Shown piece by piece: positions 40,361-48,601 of a stretch of DNA of 64,000 bases. The stretch covers positions 1 through 64,000 of the forward strand of contig JAQUVD010000001.1 in the NCBI GenBank assembly GCA_028693555.1, in the 5' to 3' direction. This DNA is from Hespellia sp. Lineage in GTDB: Bacteria > Bacillota > Clostridia > Lachnospirales > Lachnospiraceae. Numbering within the stretch: position 1 is the first letter of the stretch; each line of letters begins with the position of its first letter. A program made the position numbers and the translations under genes. The notes under the pieces were generated by a model. The model searched no databases. It worked only from the letters and a program-made list of their open reading frames with translations, and had not been told where the DNA came from.

Positions 40361-41797
40361 TTATACGTTAATTTCAGCTTTCATTCCAAGCAGTTCTTTG
40401 TTCTCATCCAACATCGGACCTACTACATTTTTCAGGAACGCTTCTACCTGTACTTCTGCTCTTCCTGTATATTTTGCAGGATCCATTGTCTTCTGTAATT
40501 CTTCCAATGTCATATTAAATGCCGGATCAGCAGCAATCAGTTCCAGAAGATTATTATCAAGACCCTTTTCCTTTACATTTCTGCCAGCTTCCATCGACAG
40601 CTCGCGGATGCGCTCATGAAGCTCCTGTCTGTCGCCTCCCGCTTTTACAGCATCCATCATGATGTTCTCTGTTGCCATAAATGGGAGTTCGCTGCGAAGT
40701 CGTTTCTCTATAACTTTCGGATACACGACTAGCCCGTCTACAACGTTCAAACACAAATCCAGAATTCCGTCTATTGCAAGGAATCCTTCTGGAACAGAAA
40801 GACGTTTGTTCGCAGAATCATCCAGCGTTCTCTCAAACCACTGTGTTGCTGACGTAATCGCGGGATTTAATGCATCTACCATAACATAGCGGGATAATGA
40901 TGCGATTCGCTCACTTCTCATTGGGTTTCTCTTATATGCCATTGCCGAAGAACCGATCTGCGACTTTTCAAATGGCTCCTCCACTTCTTTCAGATGCTGA
41001 AGAAGACGGATATCATTCGAGAACTTATGTGCACTGGCAGCGATACCTGCAAGTACATTCACAACTCTTGTATCAACCTTGCGGGAATAGGTCTGACCGG
41101 ATACCGGATAGCATTCTTTGAATCCCATCTTCTTTGCAATCATTGGATCAATCTTATCAATGGTCTCCTGATCGCCATCAAATAGCTCCAAAAAGCTTGC
41201 CTGCGTTCCTGTCGTACCTTTCGAGCCCAACAGCTTCAGACTTCCAAGCACATAGTTCACATCCTCCAGATCCAGCATGAATTCCTGCATCCAGAGTGTT
41301 GCTCTTTTCCCTACCGTAGTCGGCTGTGCCGGTTGAAAATGTGTAAATGCAAGCGTTGGAAGTGCTTTGTTAACATCTGCAAATTTAGCTAACTCATCAA
41401 TGACGTTCACTAATTTCTTCTTAACCAGTGTAAGTGCTTCCGACATTACAATCATATCTGTATTATCACCAACATAGCAGGAAGTTGCTCCGAGGTGGAT
41501 GATTCCTTTTGCCTTTGGACACTGCACGCCATAAGCATATACATGCGACATAACATCATGACGCACCTGTTTCTCACGTTCTTTTGCTACTTCATAATTG
41601 ATATCATCTGCATGTTCTTTCAGTTCATCAATCTGTTCCTGTGTGATATTCAATCCTAATTCTTTTTCTGTTTCCGCAAGTGCAATCCAGAGTTTTCTCC
41701 ATGTACGGAATTTCATATCCGGTGAGAAAATATACTGCATCTCTTTGCTTGCATATCGCTCAGAAAGCGGACTTACATATTTATCTGTATTTGACAT
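40361..41797 (-). CDS. purB: Adenylosuccinate lyase
   Basis: A 478-residue fumarase-superfamily enzyme that acts twice in purine synthesis, cleaving SAICAR and adenylosuccinate to release fumarate. The signature GSSAMAYKRNPMRSE (about 282-296), the His in TSCYVGDNTD and LAFTHFQPAQPTT are intact. It follows purF by 76 bases with no terminator in between, so purC-purF-purB is probably one transcript. Confidence 0.96.
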   Translation of the reverse strand: MSNTDKYVSPLSERYASKEMQYIFSPDMKFRTWRKLWIALAETEKELGLNITQEQIDELKEHADDINYEVAKEREKQVRHDVMSHVYAYGVQCPKAKGIIHLGATSCYVGDNTDMIVMSEALTLVKKKLVNVIDELAKFADVNKALPTLAFTHFQPAQPTTVGKRATLWMQEFMLDLEDVNYVLGSLKLLGSKGTTGTQASFLELFDGDQETIDKIDPMIAKKMGFKECYPVSGQTYSRKVDTRVVNVLAGIAASAHKFSNDIRLLQHLKEVEEPFEKSQIGSSAMAYKRNPMRSERIASLSRYVMVDALNPAITSATQWFERTLDDSANKRLSVPEGFLAIDGILDLCLNVVDGLVVYPKVIEKRLRSELPFMATENIMMDAVKAGGDRQELHERIRELSMEAGRNVKEKGLDNNLLELIAADPAFNMTLEELQKTMDPAKYTGRAEVQVEAFLKNVVGPMLDENKELLGMKAEINV

Positions 41798-41873
41798 CCT
41801 TGTTCTCCTTCATAATTTAATAAAATAAGGTAGCAGCCGATTCACGAAGTTCGAAAAAACCTCATCAAGTGTT

Positions 41874-43301
41874 CTACTCAAACGCGTGGCTGATATCCTC
41901 ATTTGGTACTTCCATCGGATAATTTCCCGTGAAACAAGAATCACAGAATTTTAAATCCCCAACCATGTTTTTCAGTTTATCAATCTCCATATAACCAAGT
42001 GAATCTGCTCCAATCATCTCCTGAATCTGCTTCGTTGTATGAGAATGTGCAATCAGTTGTTCATTTGATGGAACATCGGTTCCAAAATAGCATGGATACA
42101 AAAACGGTGGTGAACTGATTCTTACATGAACCTCTGTGGCTCCCGCCTTTTTCAGCATCTTAATAATATTCGCACAGGTCGTTCCGCGCACGATAGAATC
42201 ATCTACCATAACAATACGTTTTCCTTTTACAACTTCTTCTATGACATTCAGTTTGATCTTGACACTGGATTCTCTCGCGCTCTGTGTCGGCTTGATAAAG
42301 GTTCTTCCAACATAGCTGTTCTTGTGAAATGCCATGCCATAAGGGATTCCCGACTGTTCCGAATATCCTTTTGCAGCAACCAGTCCTGAATCCGGAACAC
42401 CAACAACAAGATCTGCTTCGACCGGATACGATTCCGCGAGTGCCTTTCCTGCAAGGATACGTGAATGATAGACATTTACCTTATCAAGAACACTGTCCGT
42501 ACGTGCAAAATAAATGTATTCAAAAATGCATCTTGCCTGTTTCTGGGCCGGAATTGCCATACTCATGTCCGATGAGATGCCGTGCTTTGTAAAGCTTACA
42601 ATCTCGCCCGGTTCAACATCGCGCACAAACTCTCCTCCAACGGCTGCGATTGCACAGCTTTCGGAAGCGAGGAAGTACGTGTCATCACGTTTACCGATAC
42701 AGAGCGGTTTTAATCCCAATGGATCTCTCGCTCCAATCATCTTACGCGGGCTGCTTACAACAAGTGCATAAGCCCCCCTGATCTTCATCATCGCATTCTT
42801 CACTGCATTTTCTGCGTTACTTACATTCAGACGTTCTCTTGCAATATGGTATGCAATGACCTCTGAATCAATGGTTGTCTGGAAGATAGCGCCTGTGTAT
42901 TCTAATTCTTTACGGAGTTCGATCGCGTTTACCAGATTCCCGTTATGTGCGATTACAAGTGTTCCCTTCACATAATTGATAACAAGCGGCTGTGCATTCT
43001 CTGCACGCGATCCACCTGCAGTTGAATATCTGACATGACCAACGCCCAGATTTCCTTTGAGTTTTGACAAAGTCTCCTCATCGAATACTTCATTGACAAG
43101 TCCAAGTCCCTTGTGTGACAAGACCTTTCTTTGTCCATATGTATCCGACACTGCGATACCGCAGCTCTCCTGTCCTCTGTGCTGTAAGGCAAATAATCCA
43201 TAATACACCGAGGCGGCAACATCTCCGCCTGTCATATCATAAGCACCAAATACACCACATTCTTCTCCTAAGCCAGTTACTACTTTTTCAAAATCACTCA
43301 T
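41874..43301 (-). CDS. purF: Amidophosphoribosyltransferase
   Basis: A 475-residue enzyme for the first step of purine synthesis, moving the glutamine amide to PRPP. A 14-residue leader ends before CGVFG, whose Cys becomes the N-terminal nucleophile after cleavage. The PRPP loop is VMVDDSIVRGTT (about 363-374). The C-terminal CDSCFTGNYP and the earlier YPCYFGTD provide Cys of the iron-sulfur cluster seen in the Bacillus-type enzyme. Thus both leader processing and Fe-S binding are expected. It lies 12 bases after purC. Confidence 0.97.
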   Translation of the reverse strand: MSDFEKVVTGLGEECGVFGAYDMTGGDVAASVYYGLFALQHRGQESCGIAVSDTYGQRKVLSHKGLGLVNEVFDEETLSKLKGNLGVGHVRYSTAGGSRAENAQPLVINYVKGTLVIAHNGNLVNAIELRKELEYTGAIFQTTIDSEVIAYHIARERLNVSNAENAVKNAMMKIRGAYALVVSSPRKMIGARDPLGLKPLCIGKRDDTYFLASESCAIAAVGGEFVRDVEPGEIVSFTKHGISSDMSMAIPAQKQARCIFEYIYFARTDSVLDKVNVYHSRILAGKALAESYPVEADLVVGVPDSGLVAAKGYSEQSGIPYGMAFHKNSYVGRTFIKPTQSARESSVKIKLNVIEEVVKGKRIVMVDDSIVRGTTCANIIKMLKKAGATEVHVRISSPPFLYPCYFGTDVPSNEQLIAHSHTTKQIQEMIGADSLGYMEIDKLKNMVGDLKFCDSCFTGNYPMEVPNEDISHAFE

Positions 43302-43313
43302 TGATGATACTCC

Positions 43314-44024
43314 TTATGCAAGACCCAGTCTCTTAAACACTTCGTTATATGCGTCTTCTACATTACCCAGATCTCTGCGGAAACGGTCCTTATCTAATTT
43401 TTCATTCGTGTGAACATCCCATAATCTGCATGTATCCGGAGATACTTCATCCGCAAGAATGATTTTACCGGATGAATCTTTACCAAACTCAATCTTAAAG
43501 TCAATTAATTTCATGTCAGCCTGTAAGAAATATGCTTTCATAATCTCATTCACTTTTTTTGTATAATTTTTGATGGTATCGATTTCTTCCTGCGTAGCAT
43601 ATCCGAGTGCAAGTGCATAATCATCATTGATGAATGGATCGCCAAGAGCATCATCTTTGTAGCTGAATTCAAGAATTGGGCAGAGCAGTTCTCTTCCTTC
43701 TTCCACGCCCATTCTCTTTGAAAAACTTCCTGCTGCAACATTACGTACAATGACTTCCAAAGGAACAATGCTTACCTTTTTCACGGCTGTTTCTCTATCA
43801 CTTAATTCTTCGATGAAATGAGTTGGAATTCCCTCTTTTTCAAATAATTTGAAAACATGGTTCGTCATGCGATTATTAATGACGCCTTTCCCAACAATTG
43901 TGCCCTTCTTTTCTCCGTTAAATGCAGTCGCATCATCTTTGTAATCAACGATTACTACATCTGGATCCTCTGTAGAATATACTTTTTTTGCTTTTCCTTC
44001 ATAAAGTTGTTCTAATTTTTTCAT
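43314..44024 (-). CDS. purC: SAICAR synthetase
   Basis: A 236-residue ATP-dependent ligase that joins aspartate to CAIR. Recognised blocks are [12 protein letters not shown] (about 7-18), [14 protein letters not shown] (about 82-95) and [13 protein letters not shown] (about 190-202). It is the first gene of the purC-purF-purB unit. The promoter lies within a large hairpin upstream; no purine riboswitch was seen. Confidence 0.97.
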   Translation of the reverse strand: MKKLEQLYEGKAKKVYSTEDPDVVIVDYKDDATAFNGEKKGTIVGKGVINNRMTNHVFKLFEKEGIPTHFIEELSDRETAVKKVSIVPLEVIVRNVAAGSFSKRMGVEEGRELLCPILEFSYKDDALGDPFINDDYALALGYATQEEIDTIKNYTKKVNEIMKAYFLQADMKLIDFKIEFGKDSSGKIILADEVSPDTCRLWDVHTNEKLDKDRFRRDLGNVEDAYNEVFKRLGLA

Positions 44025-44086
44025 TCACTTGCACCTGTCCTTTTCATCTTGATTTGTATGTGTTGTTCTCAAAACTTACTTTGATT

Positions 44087-44115
44087 AGTATAATACAAGG
44101 CCACTTGAAATGCAA
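44087..44115 (-). promoter_or_regulatory. Promoter of purC-purF-purB, embedded in a hairpin
   Basis: On the minus strand TTGCAT (44110-44115) and TATACT (44087-44092) are separated by exactly 17 bases. The spacer and the -35 box lie in the loop and downstream arm of the inverted repeat at 44092-44136. Confidence 0.6.
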
Positions 44116-44136
44116 GATTTCAGGTGGCCTTGTATT
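44092..44136. terminator. Large inverted repeat after the amino-acid transporter operon
   Basis: A stem of about 20 bp pairs 44092-44111 with 44117-44136 around a five-base loop, with one mismatch. It lies after glnQ-like and before purC, where a terminator is expected, but the T tail is poor (TTGTATTATAC). The same bases form part of the purC promoter. Confidence 0.6.
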
Positions 44137-44173
44137 ATATTTTATGCAATATGACTGATTCCCCGGTTTCTCT

Positions 44174-44863
44174 CTAGTTATCTTGCGATAATTTGCCAAG
44201 AAATTCTTTCATTCTAATATGTTCTGAGCCGAACACTTCATCCGGTGTTCCCTCTACCGCAATCACGCCTTTGTCCATAAAGATAATGTGATCCGCAACA
44301 TTTTTTGCAAAATTCATCTCATGGGTTACAATGACCATGGTCATATGCTCTGCTGCTAAATCTTTGATGACTTTTAAGATTTCTCCTGTCAGTTCCGGAT
44401 CGAGTGCCGACGTAGGCTCATCAAAGAACAGAATCTGAGGATTCACCGCAAGCGCTCTTGCGATCGAAACTCTCTGCTGTTGTCCTCCCGACAGCTGATA
44501 GGGATACGCATCCTCCTTGTCTTCGAGTCCCATCTTCTTAAGGAGTTCACGCGCCTGCTTATACACTTCTTCTTTCTTTCGCTTCTGAACCCTGATTGGT
44601 GCATCTGTGATATTCTTCATGACAGAATAATGCGGAAATAGATTAAAGTTCTGAAACACCAGTCCAAACCGGCCTTCATAAGCGATCTCACCCGCATCCT
44701 GTGTCTCCAGATTCGTTGCACAGCGAAGCAGTGTTGACTTTCCACTTCCCGAAGGTCCGATAATTGCAAGCACCTCTCCTTTGTCTACCGTAAGAGAAAT
44801 ATCTTTCAGCACTTCTATGCCATCAAAACTTTTTTTTATGTTTTTCATTTCTAACAAGCTCAT
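44174..44863 (-). CDS. Polar amino-acid ABC transporter ATPase (GlnQ/HisP type)
   Basis: A 229-residue nucleotide-binding subunit. Walker A GPSGSGKST (about 35-43), signature LSGGQQQRVSIARALA (about 124-139), Walker B ILFFDEPTSALDPEL (about 144-158) and the switch VTHEM are intact. Together with the permease and binding protein just upstream on the same strand it forms a complete importer for a polar amino acid such as glutamine or cystine; the exact substrate is not evident. Confidence 0.95.
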   Translation of the reverse strand: MSLLEMKNIKKSFDGIEVLKDISLTVDKGEVLAIIGPSGSGKSTLLRCATNLETQDAGEIAYEGRFGLVFQNFNLFPHYSVMKNITDAPIRVQKRKKEEVYKQARELLKKMGLEDKEDAYPYQLSGGQQQRVSIARALAVNPQILFFDEPTSALDPELTGEILKVIKDLAAEHMTMVIVTHEMNFAKNVADHIIFMDKGVIAVEGTPDEVFGSEHIRMKEFLGKLSQDN

Positions 44864-44879
44864 GATTCTTCCTCCTGGT

Positions 44880-45530
44880 CTACTTGTAATAATTCATCTT
44901 CTCTTCAATCTTCTCCATTGCCATTGCAACGATAAAGTTAAAGATATAATAGATCACAAATGCTGCGATATATGGCACCATGGATGTCTGCGCTGCCGCA
45001 ATCTGTTTTGCAATGGTAAACATCTCTGCAACTGCCAGAACAAAGGCAAGAGACGTATCCTTGACCAGTGTAATGACTTCATTTGTAACAGATGGGAGAA
45101 TCCGCTTCATAACCTGTGGGAAAATAATGTGGAAAAAGGTCTGTGTTTTGTTGTATCCCAATAGCTTTGCAGCCTCATACTGCCCTACCCCGATTGACTC
45201 AATTCCACCGCGATAGATCTCCGCAAAGTACGCCGCATAGTTGATGGCGAAGCCAATCATAACTGCAATCATTCGATACGTCGTGGAAATGCGGACACCG
45301 AACAGATAATACGGTCCAAAATAAACCATCATGAGCTGCAGCATCAGCGGCGTTCCTCTCATAATCGAAATATAAAATTTTGCAATCCATCTGAGAGGTG
45401 CAATTTTTGACATACGGGCAAAAGCCACGACTAAACCGAGTGGCATTGAAAACACAAGTGTCAGCACAAATATTTCCAGCGAAATCAGCATTCCGCCGCC
45501 TAATTGTTGTAGCATTGTTGACAGATTCAT
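44880..45530 (-). CDS. Polar amino-acid ABC transporter permease (HisM/GlnP type)
   Basis: A 216-residue inner-membrane subunit with about five helices. The family motif GTPLMLQLMMVYFG (about 61-74) and the coupling loop YEAAKLLGYNKTQTFFHIIFP (about 117-137) are clear. The start chosen is ATG 45528-45530, preceded by GGAGG; an earlier in-frame ATG lacks a site. A single permease suggests a homodimer. It lies between the binding-protein and ATPase genes. Confidence 0.93.
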   Translation of the reverse strand: MNLSTMLQQLGGGMLISLEIFVLTLVFSMPLGLVVAFARMSKIAPLRWIAKFYISIMRGTPLMLQLMMVYFGPYYLFGVRISTTYRMIAVMIGFAINYAAYFAEIYRGGIESIGVGQYEAAKLLGYNKTQTFFHIIFPQVMKRILPSVTNEVITLVKDTSLAFVLAVAEMFTIAKQIAAAQTSMVPYIAAFVIYYIFNFIVAMAMEKIEEKMNYYK

Positions 45531-45605
45531 TTCTTTTCCTCCAAGTTTCAAAAGGTCAGGCATGTTTCAGCCTGACCGGTCATTCGTTTTATTGTTGATA
45601 CTGTA

Positions 45606-46439
45606 CTACTTTCCTGTACACAATGATTCCGGAATATGATCTTCCTCATAGTTCGCAGCAATCTTGTCTACCGTTCCATCTTTAATCATCTCATCCATGG
45701 TTTTCTGTACCTGATCACGAAGTTCTGTGTTGCCAAGTTTGAATCCGATTGCATACTGTTCCTTTGAAATCTCAGCCTGAAGAGCTTTGACTTTACCGTC
45801 TTTGATATATCCATAAGAAATCGCTCTGTCAATTGCAACTGCATCAACCGCTCCTGACTCTAATTCCATAACGGCTGTGTTATAGTCCGGAACTTCTGTC
45901 AGATTTGCGAAAAGCTTAACCAGCCCCTCTTGATCTTTCAATGCCGCAAGAGCAGCCGAGCCTGCCTGGACGTCTACATTCTTACCACTCAAATCTTCCT
46001 GTGTCGTGATATCTGAATCAGCACTTACAAGAAAAATCTGTGCGTTATCAAGGTATGGCTCTGACCAGGTGTAATCATCCTCACGGCCTGTCATTGTAAA
46101 TCCGTTCCAGATACAGTCAATCGAGCCTGACTCTAATTCCATATCCTTGGAATCCCAGTCGATTGGTTTTTTCACAAGTTCCCAGCCATTTCTGTCACAG
46201 ACTTCCTGTGCAAGATCAAGATCGAATCCAACATATTCTCCGTTGTCATCCATATAGCCATATGGTGGGTATTCCGCATCAAAGCCTACTGTAAAAGTAT
46301 CTCCTTTTGCTTTTTCCTCATTTGCAGCGGTTTTTGGTGTAGAACCATTATCAGATGTTGTGGCTTTATTTCCACATCCAGTGATCACGGTCATAACTGC
46401 AACTGCAGCCGCTAACAAAACTACTAATTTCTTTTTCAT
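45606..46439 (-). CDS. Polar amino-acid ABC transporter binding lipoprotein
   Basis: A 277-residue family 3 solute-binding protein. The signal peptide ends in the lipobox VITGC (Cys22). The mature domain shows FTVGFDAEYPPYGYMDDNGE (about 49-68), GFDLDLAQEVCDRNGW and WNGFTMTGRED, the Arg of which binds the ligand alpha-carboxylate, then VQAGSAALAAL. It is the first gene of the three-gene importer operon. Confidence 0.94.
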   Translation of the reverse strand: MKKKLVVLLAAAVAVMTVITGCGNKATTSDNGSTPKTAANEEKAKGDTFTVGFDAEYPPYGYMDDNGEYVGFDLDLAQEVCDRNGWELVKKPIDWDSKDMELESGSIDCIWNGFTMTGREDDYTWSEPYLDNAQIFLVSADSDITTQEDLSGKNVDVQAGSAALAALKDQEGLVKLFANLTEVPDYNTAVMELESGAVDAVAIDRAISYGYIKDGKVKALQAEISKEQYAIGFKLGNTELRDQVQKTMDEMIKDGTVDKIAANYEEDHIPESLCTGK

Positions 46440-46510
46440 AACATCCTCCTCGTAATAGCGCTTTATTAATTGATTACTCTACCACGCTAAATCGCTTTTT
46501 ATCGTATCAT

Positions 46511-46548
46511 AAAAAAAGAACAATGTCAATTGATTGACACTGTTCTTT
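46511..46548 (-). terminator. Terminator after the DUF5717/DUF5716/TPR genes
   Basis: On the minus strand a 15-bp stem (46534-46548 with 46515-46529, one mismatch) with a four-base loop is followed by a T run. It marks the end of the long unit that may begin at carA. Confidence 0.8.
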
Positions 46549-46557
46549 CCGATCGAT

Positions 46558-47325
46558 TTACGTATGACTTCTGCGGTACTGGTGCTTCCACTTTTCGATC
46601 ACCTTCATGGTGTGTTCTACACGCGTATTTTTCTCGATTTCTTTACACTCCTGATGCATCTCCATGTTCAGATTTGCAAGCTCTTCATCCTTTGTCAGAA
46701 GGATATGATACTCCTCAAGTGACATGTAGCGGTTAGATGCATACAGATAAGATTTCTTTAATTTCGGGTCCTGCAGGATATCATATGCGCGGTCATACAT
46801 CTTGGCAGCCTCCTGATATAAGAACAGCTTTCCATAGGCAGCACCTAAATTGGCATAGATTCTCCCATAGAATCCCTTGTCCACGGATTCATCTGTCTCC
46901 GCCACCAAGATTGACTGATAGACCAAAATTGCTTCTTCTATCTCACCGCTCTCAAGCAGGTTATCCCCTTTGAACTTCTGTCTTTCGATATCCTTCTGAT
47001 TCTTCAGGCGTTCCAGAACATTCTGGATTCGAATCATTTCATTCTCGCCATACATATTGGAATTCGTCAGTATCGTCAGAACAAATTTCTCAATGGAGCC
47101 TCTCATCTGAATCACATCGATTAATTGCTGCGCCAGATTATGAAGTGCCAGCTCCTCGTCAAGCCAGATGCAGAGCTGTTCATTCATAATTGTATAATCA
47201 ATCAGATAAAGATTGTTACACAGATAAAAGCATAATTCTTCTATGGAATATATTTTACAATGGATTCTTGTAATCTCATATGGATGTTTTGCCTGTTTAT
47301 TGTGACAAAGAATTAAACTTCCCAT
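46558..47325 (-). CDS. TPR-like helical protein, third gene of the DUF5717/DUF5716 module
   Basis: A 255-residue protein of unknown function. The N-terminal half, from GSLILCHNKQAKHPYEI to about 95, looks like a compact helical domain. Residues about 118-195 hold at least two TPR-like helix pairs: GDNLLESGEIEEAILVYQSI and YANLGAAYGKLFLYQEAAKM. The C-terminus is helical and charged. There is no signal peptide. A strong AGGAGG site supports the GTTTAATT-proximal ATG at 47323-47325, which lies inside the end of the DUF5716 gene (29-base overlap), so the two are translationally coupled. Confidence 0.8.
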   Translation of the reverse strand: MGSLILCHNKQAKHPYEITRIHCKIYSIEELCFYLCNNLYLIDYTIMNEQLCIWLDEELALHNLAQQLIDVIQMRGSIEKFVLTILTNSNMYGENEMIRIQNVLERLKNQKDIERQKFKGDNLLESGEIEEAILVYQSILVAETDESVDKGFYGRIYANLGAAYGKLFLYQEAAKMYDRAYDILQDPKLKKSYLYASNRYMSLEEYHILLTKDEELANLNMEMHQECKEIEKNTRVEHTMKVIEKWKHQYRRSHT

Positions 47326-48583
47326 CGTTTCCTCCTAAATGAATCGTTCGTGTAACCTCAAAATCAGTCGCCTGGAAAAACTCTCCAAAGCCGATATCCT
47401 TGATTGTAATATCGCATGTTTTCTCATCAATGAACTTTGTTTCAATTTGCAGACGCACAGAATATTCCACTCTGCTTGGAAGCTTGTCAAGCTGGATCTT
47501 TTCTGTCTGAACGGTACCCTGTGTCAGGGATTCCACATGTATTTCGAGTTCATCTGTATCCTGCAGCAGTACCTGCCACTTGTGATTCGACTCATACCAG
47601 TGCGCCCCCCATGCAACGATCGGCACCCATTTATCCTGTCCGTTCACCCGCATTGCAACCGTAATCTGATCCGTCAGCTTACTTTCATCAAGATATACCG
47701 GCGTCTCTGTATTGACCAGCATATTACGGTAAGCTGTGTAGCAGGCGCCTTTACTGTAGAGGTTATTCCCAATAAACGCTCTTCTTCCGTTACAGAGCAC
47801 GCGCAATGACATCGGATACCAGTTATTCTCGAATCCCTCTCCGGTCAGAAATACCGAAGAAACAATTCGCTTATCAAATACGCTTTCCACAAATTTTTTA
47901 AACTGAATATCCGCCTCCTGTGCCTTGTCCTCGTTTAACACCGGATAGACCGCCGCCAGTTCTTTCATATGCGCTCTGGCAACTTCATCAACCGTTACGA
48001 AGGTGGTCTTATTCATTCCAAATTCAGGCTTTAATCTGCGCAGCATATACGCGCACACTTCGTTTCTGTCACAGTAGAATAATGCAGCGTCATACTGCCA
48101 TAGCTCTTTGGGCTGATAAAATAAATAATTGCAAAAACTCTCTTTGTAATCCTGAATGTAAATCTGATCTGAATCAATATTCAATTGAATCGCAATTCTT
48201 CTGAGCAGATCGGCGGTCTTCTTATCAACCGTCGGTACACTGAAAACAATTCCCTCAATATGCTGAAAATCCTGTAGTGACATTTTCACAAAACGATACA
48301 GAAGGTCTTCTGCCTCATAGATTTCGTCGCCAAACCGCACCTGCTCCCCATCAAGACTTCGCGAGAGAAGCTGAGAGGCTGTATACCCCTCCTTGATTGT
48401 CACAAGACGTTTTGCTTCTTTACCGTAAGCCCAGGTTCCCCTGAGATTACTAATAATGAGCGGAATCTGATAGTTATCACTATCGACCTCCAGCGTTACC
48501 GGCTCCACCTGTTGATCATTATAATAACTGATCTGGCAGCTTTTATCACTCAAATCATAACCAATTATCGTTCCCTGTGGCAC
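47297..48583 (-). CDS. DUF5716 family protein, Hsp70/actin-like fold predicted
   Basis: A 428-residue protein of the DUF5716 type, known to me mainly from Lachnospiraceae and without a known function. Its layout suggests the actin/Hsp70 ATPase fold: GYDLSDKSCQISYYN (about 8-22) resembles phosphate-1, DAALFYCDRNEVCAYM (about 166-181) resembles phosphate-2, and SSVFLTGEGFENNWYP (about 242-257) resembles the adenosine motif. The last 120 residues look like an Hsp70-type beta domain. The usual catalytic Asp/Thr residues are only partly matched. Translation starts at GTG after AGGAGGTG. It lies 18 bases after the DUF5717 gene. Confidence 0.78.
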   Translation of the reverse strand: MPQGTIIGYDLSDKSCQISYYNDQQVEPVTLEVDSDNYQIPLIISNLRGTWAYGKEAKRLVTIKEGYTASQLLSRSLDGEQVRFGDEIYEAEDLLYRFVKMSLQDFQHIEGIVFSVPTVDKKTADLLRRIAIQLNIDSDQIYIQDYKESFCNYLFYQPKELWQYDAALFYCDRNEVCAYMLRRLKPEFGMNKTTFVTVDEVARAHMKELAAVYPVLNEDKAQEADIQFKKFVESVFDKRIVSSVFLTGEGFENNWYPMSLRVLCNGRRAFIGNNLYSKGACYTAYRNMLVNTETPVYLDESKLTDQITVAMRVNGQDKWVPIVAWGAHWYESNHKWQVLLQDTDELEIHVESLTQGTVQTEKIQLDKLPSRVEYSVRLQIETKFIDEKTCDITIKDIGFGEFFQATDFEVTRTIHLGGNDGKFNSLSQ

Positions 48584-48601
48584 GTCCGCTCACCTCCTGT
48601 T

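Noticed and set aside
41798-44173. Purine riboswitch upstream of purC or purB
   Set aside because: Both leaders were read on the minus strand and lack the conserved purine-aptamer core; only a promoter within a hairpin was seen.
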